Source: JBNAGF01 sp049801055 (lineage in GTDB: Bacteria > Pseudomonadota > Alphaproteobacteria > Rhodobacterales > Rhodobacteraceae). From it: a stretch of 64,000 nucleotides of DNA. Positions 7,327 through 16,268 of the stretch are shown here, one piece after another. Under the pieces are notes generated by a model that worked only from the letters and a program-made list of their open reading frames with translations, ran no database searches and was not told the DNA's origin. The stretch is from assembly GCF_049801055.1 (NCBI RefSeq), contig NZ_JBNAGF010000006.1:186001-250000 (forward strand), written 5' to 3'. Both the position numbers and the translations under genes were made by a program. The stretch's first letter is position 1. Each line of letters starts with the position of its first letter.

Positions 7327-9242
7327 CCGCGCCCGCGCTTTTCGAAGCGCGGCAGCATAGCCGAGAAATCCATGCCAGTTCCGTCCTCGTTTTCGACGAA
7401 CTGAGCGTAAAGTTTCTGTGCCATCTCACCCATCGGAGTGTCGGCATCTGCGCTTTCTGCTGCCTGCTGTGACAGGCGAAGATCCTTCAGCATCAGCTCG
7501 GCGGCAAATCCGGGCTGGTAGTCGTTGTCCGCCGGGCTTTGCGGCCCAACGCCGGGGGCAGGGCAATAGGCGTTCATCGTCCAGCTATAGCCGGAGGAGG
7601 TGGAGACCACGTCGAACATCTTTTGCCGGTCGAGCCCCAGCTTGTCGGCCAGCGCAAAGGCTTCGCAGGTGGCAATCATGGTAACGCCAAGGATCATGTT
7701 GTTGCAGATTTTGGCCGCCTGACCGGCTCCGGCATCGCCGCAATGCACCGATTTCTGCCCCATGATCCCGAACAATGGCTCGGCCTTGGCAAAGGCATCT
7801 GCCGATCCGCCTGCCATGAAGGTCAGTGTGCCAGCAGCGGCGCCGCCAATCCCGCCCGAGACAGGCGCGTCGACTGACAACAGGCCAGCCGCAGCGCATT
7901 GCTCGGCCACTGCACGGGCGCTGTCTACATCCACGGTCGAGCAATCGACCAGCGCCGCGCCGGCGGTCATCGCGGGGATCACCTCACCTGCGACGGCCCG
8001 CAGGATCTGCCCGTTTGGCAGCATGGTAATCACTACATCGGCCCCGTTGGCGGCCTCGGCCGCAGTGCCGGCCATACTCACGCCATCTACGGTGACGTCG
8101 GCCATGTCAAACCCGGTCACCTGATGGCCAGCCTTGGCAAGGTTGGCCGCCATGGGCGCCCCCATATTGCCCAGCCCGATAAATCCGATTTTCATCTGCT
8201 TGGTCTCCTCCTCGAAAGTCAGCGCGTCGCGCCCCAGGGGTCGCAGCATGTTGGACACCGCAACGGCTGGCACGGTCTGGCCAGCATATTGCCATTGCGG
8301 ATTGCGGTCCTTGTCAATGATCTGAGCCCGGATCCCTTCGAGAAAGTCGCCGTGTTCCATTGACCGGTAGGTGAAACGGTATTCCAGCTCCAGTGCCTTG
8401 CGGATGCTCAGGGAGGGTCCGCGCAGCCGACGCAGGATCTCAACCGTGCAGGCCATCGACAAGGGCGAATTCCGGCTCAGGGTCTTCAGTGTGTCACGGG
8501 CAAAATCACTGTCTTCGTTGCTCAGCGTGTTGCGTATGTCATCGAGCGATTCACCGGCAAAGGTCCGGTCGATATCGGCCTGCATCCCTCGCAGCGTGCC
8601 TTTGGGGGCAGATTCGGCATGACTGGCCACATGCGCAGCATCGCCTGACGCCTCGAGCATTTCGATCAAGGCGCCCCATTTTTCCTGCGGGATGTAGTGA
8701 TCTGCAAACCCGGCCAGAATCGCGTCATCGGGCCCCATCCGGCCTGCGGTGAGGCCCAGATACTCACCCAGCCGGCCCGGTGCCAGCGCAAGCATCAAGG
8801 TGCCACCCACGTCAGGGAGCAGCCCGATCCCGCATTCCGGCATGGCGATCTTGGAGCTTTCGCCAACCACCCGGTGCGAGCCGTGACAACCGATGCCAAC
8901 TCCGCCGCCCATCGTGAACCCCTGCAGGAAGCTGATGACCGGCTTGGGATATTCGAAGATCATGGCGTTCATGCGATATTCGTCGCGCCAGAAGGTGCGG
9001 CCGTATCCATAGTCGCCCTTGGTCCCTGTTTCATAGAGCTCCGCGATGTCGCCACCTGCGCAGAATGCCTTGTCACCTTCGGCGTCGACGATCACGAGAT
9101 CCACTTCGCCGTCTTCGCGCCAGTTGCGCAGCGCCGCGTCGATTGCCATGCACATGTCATAGGACATGGCGTTCAGCGCCTGTGGACGGGTCAGGGTGAT
9201 ACGGCCGGCGCGGCCGGTGACGCGGATGTCGACGTCGGGCAT
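7323..9242 (-). CDS. 3-hydroxyisobutyryl-CoA hydrolase / 3-hydroxyisobutyrate dehydrogenase fusion
   Basis: One continuous 639-codon frame holds two valine-pathway enzymes. Residues 1-349 are an enoyl-CoA hydratase-fold hydrolase like human HIBCH (FCAGGDIAELYE, MGGGVGIGCHGSH, PECGIGLLPDVGG). Residues 350-639 are 3-hydroxyisobutyrate dehydrogenase, MmsB (GLGNMG nucleotide motif, DAPVSGG, and AGQAAKICNN with the catalytic Lys). The second half starts with Met, is 290 codons long like stand-alone MmsB, and is preceded by GAGGAGGAG nine bases upstream. This may be a recent stop loss, an indel or sequencing error, or a true fusion; both products could still be made separately. It follows the acyl-CoA dehydrogenase stop by 2 bases, so they are one operon. 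Confidence 0.85.
   Translation of the reverse strand: MPDVDIRVTGRAGRITLTRPQALNAMSYDMCMAIDAALRNWREDGEVDLVIVDAEGDKAFCAGGDIAELYETGTKGDYGYGRTFWRDEYRMNAMIFEYPKPVISFLQGFTMGGGVGIGCHGSHRVVGESSKIAMPECGIGLLPDVGGTLMLALAPGRLGEYLGLTAGRMGPDDAILAGFADHYIPQEKWGALIEMLEASGDAAHVASHAESAPKGTLRGMQADIDRTFAGESLDDIRNTLSNEDSDFARDTLKTLSRNSPLSMACTVEILRRLRGPSLSIRKALELEYRFTYRSMEHGDFLEGIRAQIIDKDRNPQWQYAGQTVPAVAVSNMLRPLGRDALTFEEETKQMKIGFIGLGNMGAPMAANLAKAGHQVTGFDMADVTVDGVSMAGTAAEAANGADVVITMLPNGQILRAVAGEVIPAMTAGAALVDCSTVDVDSARAVAEQCAAAGLLSVDAPVSGGIGGAAAGTLTFMAGGSADAFAKAEPLFGIMGQKSVHCGDAGAGQAAKICNNMILGVTMIATCEAFALADKLGLDRQKMFDVVSTSSGYSWTMNAYCPAPGVGPQSPADNDYQPGFAAELMLKDLRLSQQAAESADADTPMGEMAQKLYAQFVENEDGTGMDFSAMLPRFEKRGRG
8193..8213 (-). 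promoter_or_regulatory. mmsB: Internal ribosome-binding site and start for MmsB
   Basis: Inside the fused frame, GAGGAGGAG (8213-8205) lies nine bases before an ATG (8195-8193) that begins MKIGFIGLGNMG, the usual N-terminus of 3-hydroxyisobutyrate dehydrogenase. Initiation here would give a 290-residue MmsB from 7323-8195. The ATG is followed by A, so a TGA in the +1 frame overlaps it, as at other coupled gene pairs in this window. Confidence 0.7.
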
Positions 9243-9244
9243 GA

Positions 9245-10387
9245 TCAGCGCGCCGCCATCATGTGACGCGAGATGATCACCCGCATGATTTCGTTGGTGC
9301 CCTCGAGGATCTGATGCACCCGCAGGTCACGGACGATCTTTTCGACCCCGTAATCGGCCAGATAGCCGTAGCCGCCATGCAGTTGCAGACAGCCATTGGC
9401 CACTTCGAACGCTGCGTCGGTAACCATCAGCTTGGCCATGGCGCAGAATTTGCTGGCGTCCGGCGCGCCATTGTCGAGCTTCCACGCCGCTTGTCGCAGA
9501 AAGGTCCGTGCGGCCTGAAGCTTGGTTTCATACTCCGCCAGACGGAACTGAAGGCCCTGAAACTGGTCTATCGTTTTGCCAAAGGCCTTGCGCTCGGACA
9601 TGTAGGTCATGGTCATGTTCAGCGCCGCCTGAGCCCCGCCCAACGCCCCAGCCGAGATGTTCAGCCGCCCGCCATCGAGCCCGGCCATCGCATAGCTAAA
9701 CCCGCGACCTTCTTCGCCGATCAGGTTTTCTGCCGGAATCTTGCAATTGTCGAACTGCACCTGTGCGGTGGGTTGGGCGTGCCAGCCCATCTTCTTCTCG
9801 CGGGCGCCAAAACTCAGCCCTTCGCTGCCGTCCTCTACCACCACGGTCGAGATCCCCTTGGGGCCGTCCTCGCCAGTGCGGACCATGGTGACATAAGCAT
9901 CGGAATAAGACCCGCCCGAGATGAAAGCCTTGGTGCCATTGAGGGAATATCCGTCATTGGTCCGCTCGGCACGGGTGCGCAGCGCGGCAGCATCCGAACC
10001 GGAGCCCGGTTCGGTCAGGCAGTAGGAGAACACCGTTTCCATCGTGCAGAGCTGCGGCAGCCATTTCTGCTTGGTTTCTTCGCTGCCGAATTTGTCGATC
10101 ATGCCACCACACATGTTGTGGATCGACAGGAACGATCCCACGGCAGGGCAGGACATCGCCAGCGCTTCGAACACCAGTGTTGCATCAAGCCGCGACAGCC
10201 CGGAACCGCCAAATTCCTCGGACACATACAGCCCGCCAAAGCCCAGCTCGCCGACTTGTGGCCACAGCTCTTTCGGAATGGTGCCCTCGGCCTCCCACGT
10301 CCGCGCATGAGGCGCAATGTTGTCCTGTCCGAACGCATGAGCCATGTCGAAGATGGCGCTTTGTTCCTCGGTCAGTGCGAAATCCAT
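9245..10387 (-). CDS. Acyl-CoA dehydrogenase, probable isobutyryl-CoA dehydrogenase
   Basis: This 380-residue FAD enzyme introduces the alpha-beta double bond in an acyl-CoA. The family signatures are CLTEPGSGSDAAALRT (about 119-134), ISGGSYSDAYV, the SERKAFG turn (about 269), LQLHGGYGY (about 338), and LEGTNEI with Glu362 in the position of the catalytic base. The downstream hydrolase/dehydrogenase, two bases away, performs the next steps of valine breakdown, which makes isobutyryl-CoA the most likely substrate; other short branched acyl-CoAs are possible. The start MDFALTEEQ follows AGGAGCC. Confidence 0.9.
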   Translation of the reverse strand: MDFALTEEQSAIFDMAHAFGQDNIAPHARTWEAEGTIPKELWPQVGELGFGGLYVSEEFGGSGLSRLDATLVFEALAMSCPAVGSFLSIHNMCGGMIDKFGSEETKQKWLPQLCTMETVFSYCLTEPGSGSDAAALRTRAERTNDGYSLNGTKAFISGGSYSDAYVTMVRTGEDGPKGISTVVVEDGSEGLSFGAREKKMGWHAQPTAQVQFDNCKIPAENLIGEEGRGFSYAMAGLDGGRLNISAGALGGAQAALNMTMTYMSERKAFGKTIDQFQGLQFRLAEYETKLQAARTFLRQAAWKLDNGAPDASKFCAMAKLMVTDAAFEVANGCLQLHGGYGYLADYGVEKIVRDLRVHQILEGTNEIMRVIISRHMMAAR

Positions 10388-10547
10388 GGCAGGCTCCTCC
10401 TAAGCCGGACACCGGCAGGGCACCGGGTTGGGCCGGTGATTGCCGGGAAATGAACGTGTGTTTAATTCTTACCGCCGCTGACCCCTTCGATCAAGGCGGC
10501 AATCCCGCAAAGAGGGCTTGCGGCGGTGCAAAGCCTATCAGCCCGTG

Positions 10548-10591
10548 CTTTCATCTTTTTGCAAAAACTCCGGGGGAGTCGCGCCAGCGAC
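10548..10591 (-). repeat. Dispersed hairpin-plus-tail repeat, copy C (inverted)
   Basis: Read on the minus strand this is a small stem (GTCGC/GCGAC, 10591-10578) followed by CCGGAGTTTTTGCAAAAAGA and TGAAAG (10573-10548). The tail matches copies at 3973-3998 and 46932-46955. It sits in the 233-base gap between the acyl-CoA dehydrogenase gene and the YbdK gene, both leftward. Confidence 0.55.
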
Positions 10592-10620
10592 GGGGGCAGA
10601 GCCCCCACAGGGCGCCCGCC

Positions 10621-11736
10621 TTACAGATCGGCGTGAAACTCTTCGATCAGGTGGCGGACCACGGCGCGGCCGGGATCTTCGCCCCGGGCCTGCGCTTCGG
10701 CGTGCACCCTGCGCTGCCGCGTGGCCGAAGTGCCGGTTTCAGCGATGCGTCGCAGCCGCGTGATTTCGGCAATGGTGCCCAATGCCTCGGCATCCTCGAT
10801 CAGCAATCCGGTCAGTTCGTCCAGCAAAAGGGCCATGGATTTGATCGAACGATCCCCGAAATCGATCAGCCCTTCGGCGACACCGTATCTTTGCGCCCGC
10901 CACCGGTTCTCGGCGATCAGAAACCGGTCATAGTTGCGCCAGCGCAGGTTGCGGGCCTTGAAACGGCAGAGCATGCGCAGGATCGCTTGGTTCAACGCAG
11001 CCAGCGCCAGCGTGTCTTCCAAACGGGGCGAGACATCCATGATCCGGGTTTCGAGGGTCGGAAACCGGTGCGAAGGGCGCAGATCCCACCAGATCTTGGT
11101 GGTGTCTTCGATCACACCCAGTTCTATCAGCGCCCCGGCCGTCCGTTCATATTCCGCCCAGCTGGAGAATGTGGGGGGCAGACCGGTGCGAGGCAGGTTG
11201 TCGAATACCGTCAGCCTGTAGGATGCCAGCCGCGTGTCCTCGCCATTCCAGAACGGAGACGATGTGGACAGGGCCAACATATGCGGCAGGAAATACGACA
11301 GTTGGGGCATCAGGTCTGCGCGCAGCGACTTGTCTTCGATACCGACATGGACATGCATGCCGCAGATCAACATCCGGCGCGCTACGCCGCCCAGATCAGC
11401 CTGCAGGGCGTCATACCTCTCCTTCGAGGTATGGTGCTGGTCCCGCCAGTTGGCAAAAGGATGGCAGGATACCGCAATCGGAGATAGGTTGTATTCGGAT
11501 GCGTGTTTGGAAACACAGGCCCGCAGGCGTTTCAGATCCTCTCGGGCCGAGGCAACGTTGGGATGCACGCGGGTGCCGACCTCGATCTGGCATTGCAGGA
11601 ATTCCGGGCTGACCTGACCTTCGAAATCCGACTGGCAGGCCGTCATCATCGCTTCGGGCGCCTCTGCAAGTTCCAGCGAATCCCGGTCCACGAGAAGGTA
11701 TTCTTCTTCGATCCCCAGCGTGAAATCCTGCTGCAT
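10621..11736 (-). CDS. YbdK-type carboxylate-amine ligase (putative glutamate-cysteine ligase 2 family)
   Basis: At 371 residues this matches the YbdK branch of the GCS2 family: FTLGIEEEYLLVD near the N-terminus, PEFLQCQIEVGT (about 45-56), CGMHVHVGI (about 127-135), and a C-terminal EFHADL. These ATP-grasp-like enzymes join a carboxylate to an amine; E. coli YbdK has weak gamma-glutamylcysteine ligase activity and its natural substrate is unclear. An earlier in-frame ATG adds 21 Arg-rich residues, but GGGAGG precedes the ATG at 11736 and the conserved domain begins there. No glutathione genes adjoin it. Confidence 0.88.
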   Translation of the reverse strand: MQQDFTLGIEEEYLLVDRDSLELAEAPEAMMTACQSDFEGQVSPEFLQCQIEVGTRVHPNVASAREDLKRLRACVSKHASEYNLSPIAVSCHPFANWRDQHHTSKERYDALQADLGGVARRMLICGMHVHVGIEDKSLRADLMPQLSYFLPHMLALSTSSPFWNGEDTRLASYRLTVFDNLPRTGLPPTFSSWAEYERTAGALIELGVIEDTTKIWWDLRPSHRFPTLETRIMDVSPRLEDTLALAALNQAILRMLCRFKARNLRWRNYDRFLIAENRWRAQRYGVAEGLIDFGDRSIKSMALLLDELTGLLIEDAEALGTIAEITRLRRIAETGTSATRQRRVHAEAQARGEDPGRAVVRHLIEEFHADL

Positions 11737-11944
11737 GGCGGCCTCCCTCGTCGCTCGTGCCAGTGAATACCGAAGCCGGTCCCTTGCCAAGAGGGGCATG
11801 GGCTGCCACGGCGCGCGGAATTGCCGCTGCGTGACAGCCCGGATTGGCGGCTTGCGGGGCTATGCCCGGCAGGAGTATGACCTGCAGGATTGCTGATTGG
11901 GGAAAGGCTCTGCCGCTGGCGGGGCAGCAAGACGGGGCCAAGCC

Positions 11945-12790
11945 GTGAAAAAGAGAAAGTTTCCAAAGATCAACCGGTTTCTGGATCGGTTTGACCTGCA
12001 CCTGACGGATGCCCGCGAAATGAAGGCCGAGCGTACCCGCCTTGAGGCGTTCGAGGCCGCTGGCGGGCTGGATCGTCCGGCCTATGCACTCAGCCCAGGT
12101 ATGACCGGGTTCGATATTGCGCAACTGGTGCAGGACTACTCGGCCTGCAAGCAGGATCTGGAGCGCCTCAAGGATCCCTCGGCCTGCTCGACCGGGTATC
12201 GTGTCAACAACGGTTATTACGACACGCCGGATGCGGATGCGCTATACCTGATGATCCGTCGATATGAACCGAACCGGGTGATCGAGGTCGGCTGCGGCAA
12301 CTCGACACGCGTGACCCGGCAGGCCATCCGGGACGGCAACATCGACTGCACGCTGACCGCCATTGATCCTTATCCGCGCGCTGACATCGCCCATGTGGTC
12401 GACGCGTTTGAACAGAAACGGCTGGAAGAGGTGGATCCGGCTTTGTTCGAAACGCTGCAGTCCGGTGACGTCCTGTTCATCGATTCAAGCCACCAGATGC
12501 GGATGAGCAACGATGTGGCGCATCTGTTTTGCCGGATTATCCCGCGGTTGGCGCCGGGTGTGGTGATCCATGTACATGATGTGTTTCTGCCGTTCGAATA
12601 CCCAAAGCGGTTTTTCTACGACTGCCCGTCATGGGCCGAGCAATATGTTTTGCATGCCTTGTTGCAAACCGGCGGGTACGAGATCCTCTGGCCGGGCTAT
12701 TTCCTGCAACGGTCACGTCCTGATGCGGTTTCTGCATTGCCGTTTTTGGCCGAAGGTCGGGCGCAGTCGTTCTGGATCCGCAAACTCTGA
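11945..12790 (+). CDS. Class I SAM-dependent methyltransferase-like protein
   Basis: The 281-residue product contains RVIEVGCGNSTRVTRQAI, the glycine-rich SAM-binding loop of Rossmann methyltransferases, then an acidic AIDPYPR strand end and LFIDSSHQMRMSNDVAHLF, as in the Methyltransf_24 group. A basic N-terminus (KKRKFPKINRFL) precedes it. The start is uncertain: GTG 11945 gives a sensible N-terminus, TTG 11897 would add 16 residues, and ATG 12020 would remove the basic stretch. Acceptor unknown; relatives often lie near surface-sugar or lipid genes, and here the neighbours are envelope proteins. Confidence 0.7.
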   Translation: MKKRKFPKINRFLDRFDLHLTDAREMKAERTRLEAFEAAGGLDRPAYALSPGMTGFDIAQLVQDYSACKQDLERLKDPSACSTGYRVNNGYYDTPDADALYLMIRRYEPNRVIEVGCGNSTRVTRQAIRDGNIDCTLTAIDPYPRADIAHVVDAFEQKRLEEVDPALFETLQSGDVLFIDSSHQMRMSNDVAHLFCRIIPRLAPGVVIHVHDVFLPFEYPKRFFYDCPSWAEQYVLHALLQTGGYEILWPGYFLQRSRPDAVSALPFLAEGRAQSFWIRKL

Positions 12791-12925
12791 GCACTGAATT
12801 CTGATCTCTGAGCTTAAGGACGCCTTAGTCTGGTCCAAATTTTGTGTTATGGGAACCTAAGGCCAGATCCGGCGGCAAAGCCGGGCATGCGCCAATGAGC
12901 AGTTTGAGAGAACAGGATTATAGCC

Positions 12926-13402
12926 ATGAAAGCGATTTGGCGGGCGGGCGCATTGGCTGCGCTGCTGGCTGGTTGGGTCGGTGCCTCGGAAACCCGGGCA
13001 GGGCCGGACAGGATCAATATCCTGCTTGGCTCGGAACATCTGGGCGCAACGCGGGATTTCGAGGAGTTCAACCCCGGCCTGTTTCTGACATGGACCAACC
13101 TCATGTGGAAAAACCGGCTCGACCTGACCGTCGGGGCGTTTCGAAACAGCTATGGCGACGGCTCGGCGGCGGTGTCCGCAGCTTATCCGCTGATCCGGAC
13201 CGAAGCCTGGGGGCTGGAGCTGTTCGGGGCGCTGGCGTGGTATCCGGGAAATGGCGATCAATTCGGACATTCGATTGGTGACATGGTGCCGATAGCGGGC
13301 GTGCAGGCCCGGTTCCACTATCTGTATATGCAGGCAATCCCGGCCGGAGGGGACGGTGTCGATGCCACTCTGACACTGGGCCTGACATTCCCGGTCAAAT
13401 GA
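12926..13402 (+). CDS. Small exported protein, outer-membrane barrel-like
   Basis: A signal peptide (about residues 1-25, MKAIWRAGALAALLAGWVGA, cleavage near ETRAG) leads a 158-residue protein. The mature part alternates polar and hydrophobic residues in short strands (LDLTVGAFRNSYG, AAVSAAYPLI, GLELFGALAWYPG, VDATLTLGLTF) and ends in a hydrophobic strand, as in small outer-membrane beta-barrels. The GAFRNSYGDGSA stretch resembles conserved turns in PagP-like and phage-associated small barrels, but I cannot name the family. AGGA precedes the ATG. A weak terminator follows at 13423-13452. Confidence 0.65.
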   Translation: MKAIWRAGALAALLAGWVGASETRAGPDRINILLGSEHLGATRDFEEFNPGLFLTWTNLMWKNRLDLTVGAFRNSYGDGSAAVSAAYPLIRTEAWGLELFGALAWYPGNGDQFGHSIGDMVPIAGVQARFHYLYMQAIPAGGDGVDATLTLGLTFPVK

Positions 13403-13422
13403 CTGCATAGCCCAATCGACAG

Positions 13423-13452
13423 GTGGCAACCGCGACTGCCACTATAGTTTTT
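13423..13452 (+). terminator. Weak intrinsic terminator
   Basis: GTGGCA (13423-13428) pairs with TGCCAC (13437-13442) around an 8-nt loop, and a five-T run follows at 13448-13452. It lies 21 bases past the stop of the small exported-protein gene and before the convergent L,D-transpeptidase gene. The stem is short, so efficiency is doubtful. Confidence 0.4.
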
Positions 13453-13490
13453 GTGAAGGTGTGGCAGAACCCAATGCGTTCCGCCGTGGG

Positions 13491-14090
13491 TCAGAGCAGC
13501 AACACCTGCGTTCCGACCTCAACCATCTCATAAAGTTCTTCGACATGCTGGTTATAAAGGCCGATGCATCCCGACGAACTCTGTCGCCCGATCTTTCGGG
13601 TGTCGTGGGTGCCATGCACAAGATAGGCCGGCCATGTCAGATACATGGCACGGGTGCCGAGCGGGTTGCCGGCACCGCCCTCCATGCGCTCCGGCAGGGT
13701 CGGATCACGTTCCCGCATCGAGGCTGTAGGTGTCCAACTGGGGTTTCGGGCTTTGCGCACAACCTTGGTGTAACCACGCTTTGTCAGCTCTTCGGTCATC
13801 GGCACGGATGAAGGGTAGAGCCGATAGGTTTGCCCGTCGCCGCCCCAGTAATGCACAGCGCGGCTTGATATGTCAGCCAGCAGACATCCAACACCAAGCG
13901 TTTCGAAATGGTCCTGCCAATTCTGTTGCCGGAACGAGGAGATGTTGCGCCGAACCGGGGTCTGCTCGCGGATCGGATCCTCAACCTGCGGGAAGGCATC
14001 GGTGCTTTGCGCGCGCAGCAGCGTCGGAGTTGCCAGCGCAGAGACTGCACCGAGCAGCGTGGCACGGCGGGTAAGGCGGGAATTCGACAT
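13491..14090 (-). CDS. L,D-transpeptidase (YkuD family)
   Basis: This 199-residue exported enzyme has a Tat-like signal (SRLTRRATLLGAVSALA) and a C-terminal YkuD domain with the active-site signature HGTHDTRKIGRQSSSGCIGL near 159-178, in which Cys and His are catalytic. Such enzymes form 3-3 peptidoglycan cross-links or attach proteins to the wall in the periplasm. The GNPLGTRAMYL strand before it is also typical. Length fits a single-domain family member. It faces a lipoprotein gene across 193 bases. Confidence 0.9.
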   Translation of the reverse strand: MSNSRLTRRATLLGAVSALATPTLLRAQSTDAFPQVEDPIREQTPVRRNISSFRQQNWQDHFETLGVGCLLADISSRAVHYWGGDGQTYRLYPSSVPMTEELTKRGYTKVVRKARNPSWTPTASMRERDPTLPERMEGGAGNPLGTRAMYLTWPAYLVHGTHDTRKIGRQSSSGCIGLYNQHVEELYEMVEVGTQVLLL

Positions 14091-14283
14091 GCTCTGGACC
14101 TCTTGCGGTTCTCGCTTGTTTCGCGGAACATACGCAGAGCGTCAAATGAACGCCACACACGTTTCCGTCAACGCAGGCAGTTCTTTGCCGACAAGGTTTC
14201 GGGATGTGGTAACCGGGAGGAAGCCCACATATCGTGGCGGCCAAATTTATTAAGATTTCAAGACTCTGAGGGTAGTTCGCAAG

Positions 14284-14658
14284 ATGATCAGATCACCTTT
14301 TTTCGGTATCGCCCCGGCTGTTCTGCTTGTCGCGGGATGTGCCAATTCCGGCGCAAATTACAAACCCGTTGTAGATGGGCCGGTCGGACCGGCCTACGAG
14401 GCCGATCTGGCCGCTTGCCAGTCACTGGCCGCATCGTCTCCGACTGTCGACGGAAACACAGCGGGTTCCGCCGCCACCGGTGCAGCGGTTGCCGGGGCGT
14501 CGTCGGTGATCTGGAACGGAAACAGTGACAATCTTGCCGAAGCTGCCGCAGTTGGCCTGATTGCAGGCATCACGGGAGATGCTGTCCAGAAGAACAAGCA
14601 GCGTGAATCCGTGGTTAAGAATTGCATGCGAGGGCGGGGCCACAACGTAGTCGGCTAA
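14284..14658 (+). CDS. Glycine-zipper-like lipoprotein
   Basis: A 124-residue protein with a lipoprotein signal, LLVAGC, placing the lipidated Cys at about residue 19. The mature part has small-residue-rich stretches (AGSAATGAAVAGASSV and AAAVGLIAGITGDAV) of the glycine-zipper kind seen in SlyB/RcnB-like envelope proteins, plus conserved Cys at both ends (AACQSL and KNCMRGRGH). It is likely an outer-membrane lipoprotein of unknown role. A strong bidirectional terminator follows. Confidence 0.75.
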   Translation: MIRSPFFGIAPAVLLVAGCANSGANYKPVVDGPVGPAYEADLAACQSLAASSPTVDGNTAGSAATGAAVAGASSVIWNGNSDNLAEAAAVGLIAGITGDAVQKNKQRESVVKNCMRGRGHNVVG

Positions 14659-14681
14659 CTTTGCGATACGGATCCATAAAG

Positions 14682-14712
14682 AAAAGCCCCGGAGGATCTC
14701 CGGGGCTTTTTT
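14682..14712. terminator. Strong bidirectional intrinsic terminator
   Basis: AAAAGCCCCGGAG (14682-14694) and CTCCGGGGCTTTT (14698-14710) form a perfect 13-bp stem with a GAT loop, flanked by A-run and T-run. It serves both the rightward lipoprotein gene and leftward mmsA. Confidence 0.9.
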
Positions 14713-14743
14713 CATTGTGCCGAGTGTCACGCAAAAACGTGGA

Positions 14744-16243
14744 TTACTCCATCACCGGGATCGAGAACTCGCCGCCTTCCTTGATGCCCGAAGGCCAGCG
14801 GGCGGTGATGGTTTTGGTGCGTGTGTAGAATTTGAACGCATCCGGACCATGTTGATTCAGATCGCCGAAAGCCGATTTCTTCCAGCCGCCAAAGGTGTGA
14901 TAGGCGAGCGGAACCGGGATCGGAACGTTGACGCCGACCATGCCGATATTGATGCGATTGGCAAAGTCGCGGGCGGTGTCACCGTCGCGCGTGTAGATTG
15001 CGGTGCCGTTGCCGTATTCGTGGTCCATCGCCAGACCGATAGCCTCTTCGTAGGACTTGGCACGCACTGTGGACAGAACCGGGCCAAAGATCTCTTTGCG
15101 ATAGATGTCCATGTCCGGGGTCACGTTGTCGAACAGGTGCGGTCCAACAAAGAAGCCATCTTCGTACCCCTGTAGCGAGAAGTCGCGGCCGTCGACGACC
15201 AGTTTGGCGCCCTGATCGATGCCGGATTGCACGAGGCCAAGAATGTTCTGCTTGGCCGCACCGGTCACAACCGGACCGTAATCCACGTCATTGCCGGCGG
15301 TATAGGGGCCAACCTTGAGCGCCTCGACACGCGGAACCAGCTTTTCGATCAGCCGGTCGGCGGTCTCGTCACCCACGGGAACGGCAACCGAGATTGCCAT
15401 GCAGCGTTCGCCTGCGGCACCGTAACCGGCTCCCACCAGCGCATCTGCGGCCTGATCCATGTCCGCGTCGGGCATGATGATCATGTGGTTCTTGGCCCCG
15501 CCAAAACACTGAACGCGCTTACCCTGAGCACAGCCGGTGCCATAGATGTATTCGGCGATCGGGGTCGAGCCGACAAACCCAACCGACTGGATGGTGTCGT
15601 TGTAAAGGATCGCGTCCACGGCTTCTTTGTCGCCATTGACGACCTGCAGGATGCCCTTGGGCAGACCGGCCTCTTCCATCAGTTCGGCCAGCATCAGGGG
15701 AACCGAGGGGTCACGCTCGGACGGTTTCAGGATGAAGGCGTTGCCACAGGCGATCGCAGGGGCAAACATCCACATCGGGATCATGGCAGGGAAGTTGAAG
15801 GGCGTGATGCCCGCAGTCACGCCCAAGGCCTGACGCATCGAGTACATGTCGATGCCCGGTCCGGCGCTGTCGGTGAATTCACCCTTCAGCATTTGCGGTG
15901 CGCCGATGCAGTATTCGACCACTTCCAGACCGCGCTGAACATCGCCAGTCGCATCCGGCAGCGTCTTGCCGTGCTCGCGGCTCAGGGCCTCGGCCAGTTT
16001 GTCCATGTCGCGGTTCAGCAGATCAACGAACTTCATCAGGACGCGGGCGCGGCGTTGCGGGTTGGTGGCAGCCCAGGCCGGCTGAGCGGCTGCGGCGATC
16101 TCGACGGCCTTTTCCATTTCTTCGGTCGAGGCCAGCGGACATTTGGCCTGAACCTCACCCGTGGCCGGGTTGAAGACGTCGGTAAACCGGCCGGACGTGC
16201 CTTTGACATGTTCGCCGTTGATGTAATGGGTCAGTTCCTGCAT
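14744..16243 (-). CDS. mmsA: Methylmalonate-semialdehyde dehydrogenase (CoA-acylating)
   Basis: This NAD-dependent aldehyde dehydrogenase converts methylmalonate semialdehyde (from valine, and from thymine) and CoA to propionyl-CoA and carbon dioxide. The 499-residue protein shows the family pattern: GITPFNFPAMIPMWMFAPAI near 142, KPSERDPSVP, VGFVGSTPIAEYIY near 240, and the catalytic GYGAAGERCMAISV near 280. The ATG at 16243 follows GGAGGAG; an upstream in-frame start lacks this. It completes the valine pathway begun by the genes at 7.3-10.4 kb and is divergent from a LysR regulator. Confidence 0.95.
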   Translation of the reverse strand: MQELTHYINGEHVKGTSGRFTDVFNPATGEVQAKCPLASTEEMEKAVEIAAAAQPAWAATNPQRRARVLMKFVDLLNRDMDKLAEALSREHGKTLPDATGDVQRGLEVVEYCIGAPQMLKGEFTDSAGPGIDMYSMRQALGVTAGITPFNFPAMIPMWMFAPAIACGNAFILKPSERDPSVPLMLAELMEEAGLPKGILQVVNGDKEAVDAILYNDTIQSVGFVGSTPIAEYIYGTGCAQGKRVQCFGGAKNHMIIMPDADMDQAADALVGAGYGAAGERCMAISVAVPVGDETADRLIEKLVPRVEALKVGPYTAGNDVDYGPVVTGAAKQNILGLVQSGIDQGAKLVVDGRDFSLQGYEDGFFVGPHLFDNVTPDMDIYRKEIFGPVLSTVRAKSYEEAIGLAMDHEYGNGTAIYTRDGDTARDFANRINIGMVGVNVPIPVPLAYHTFGGWKKSAFGDLNQHGPDAFKFYTRTKTITARWPSGIKEGGEFSIPVME

Positions 16244-16268
16244 CGGACTCCTCCAGAAGTAAAAATCA

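Noticed and set aside
11737..11799. Upstream extension of the YbdK-type gene by 21 residues
   Set aside because: Arg-rich residues not part of the family; GGGAGG directly before ATG 11736.
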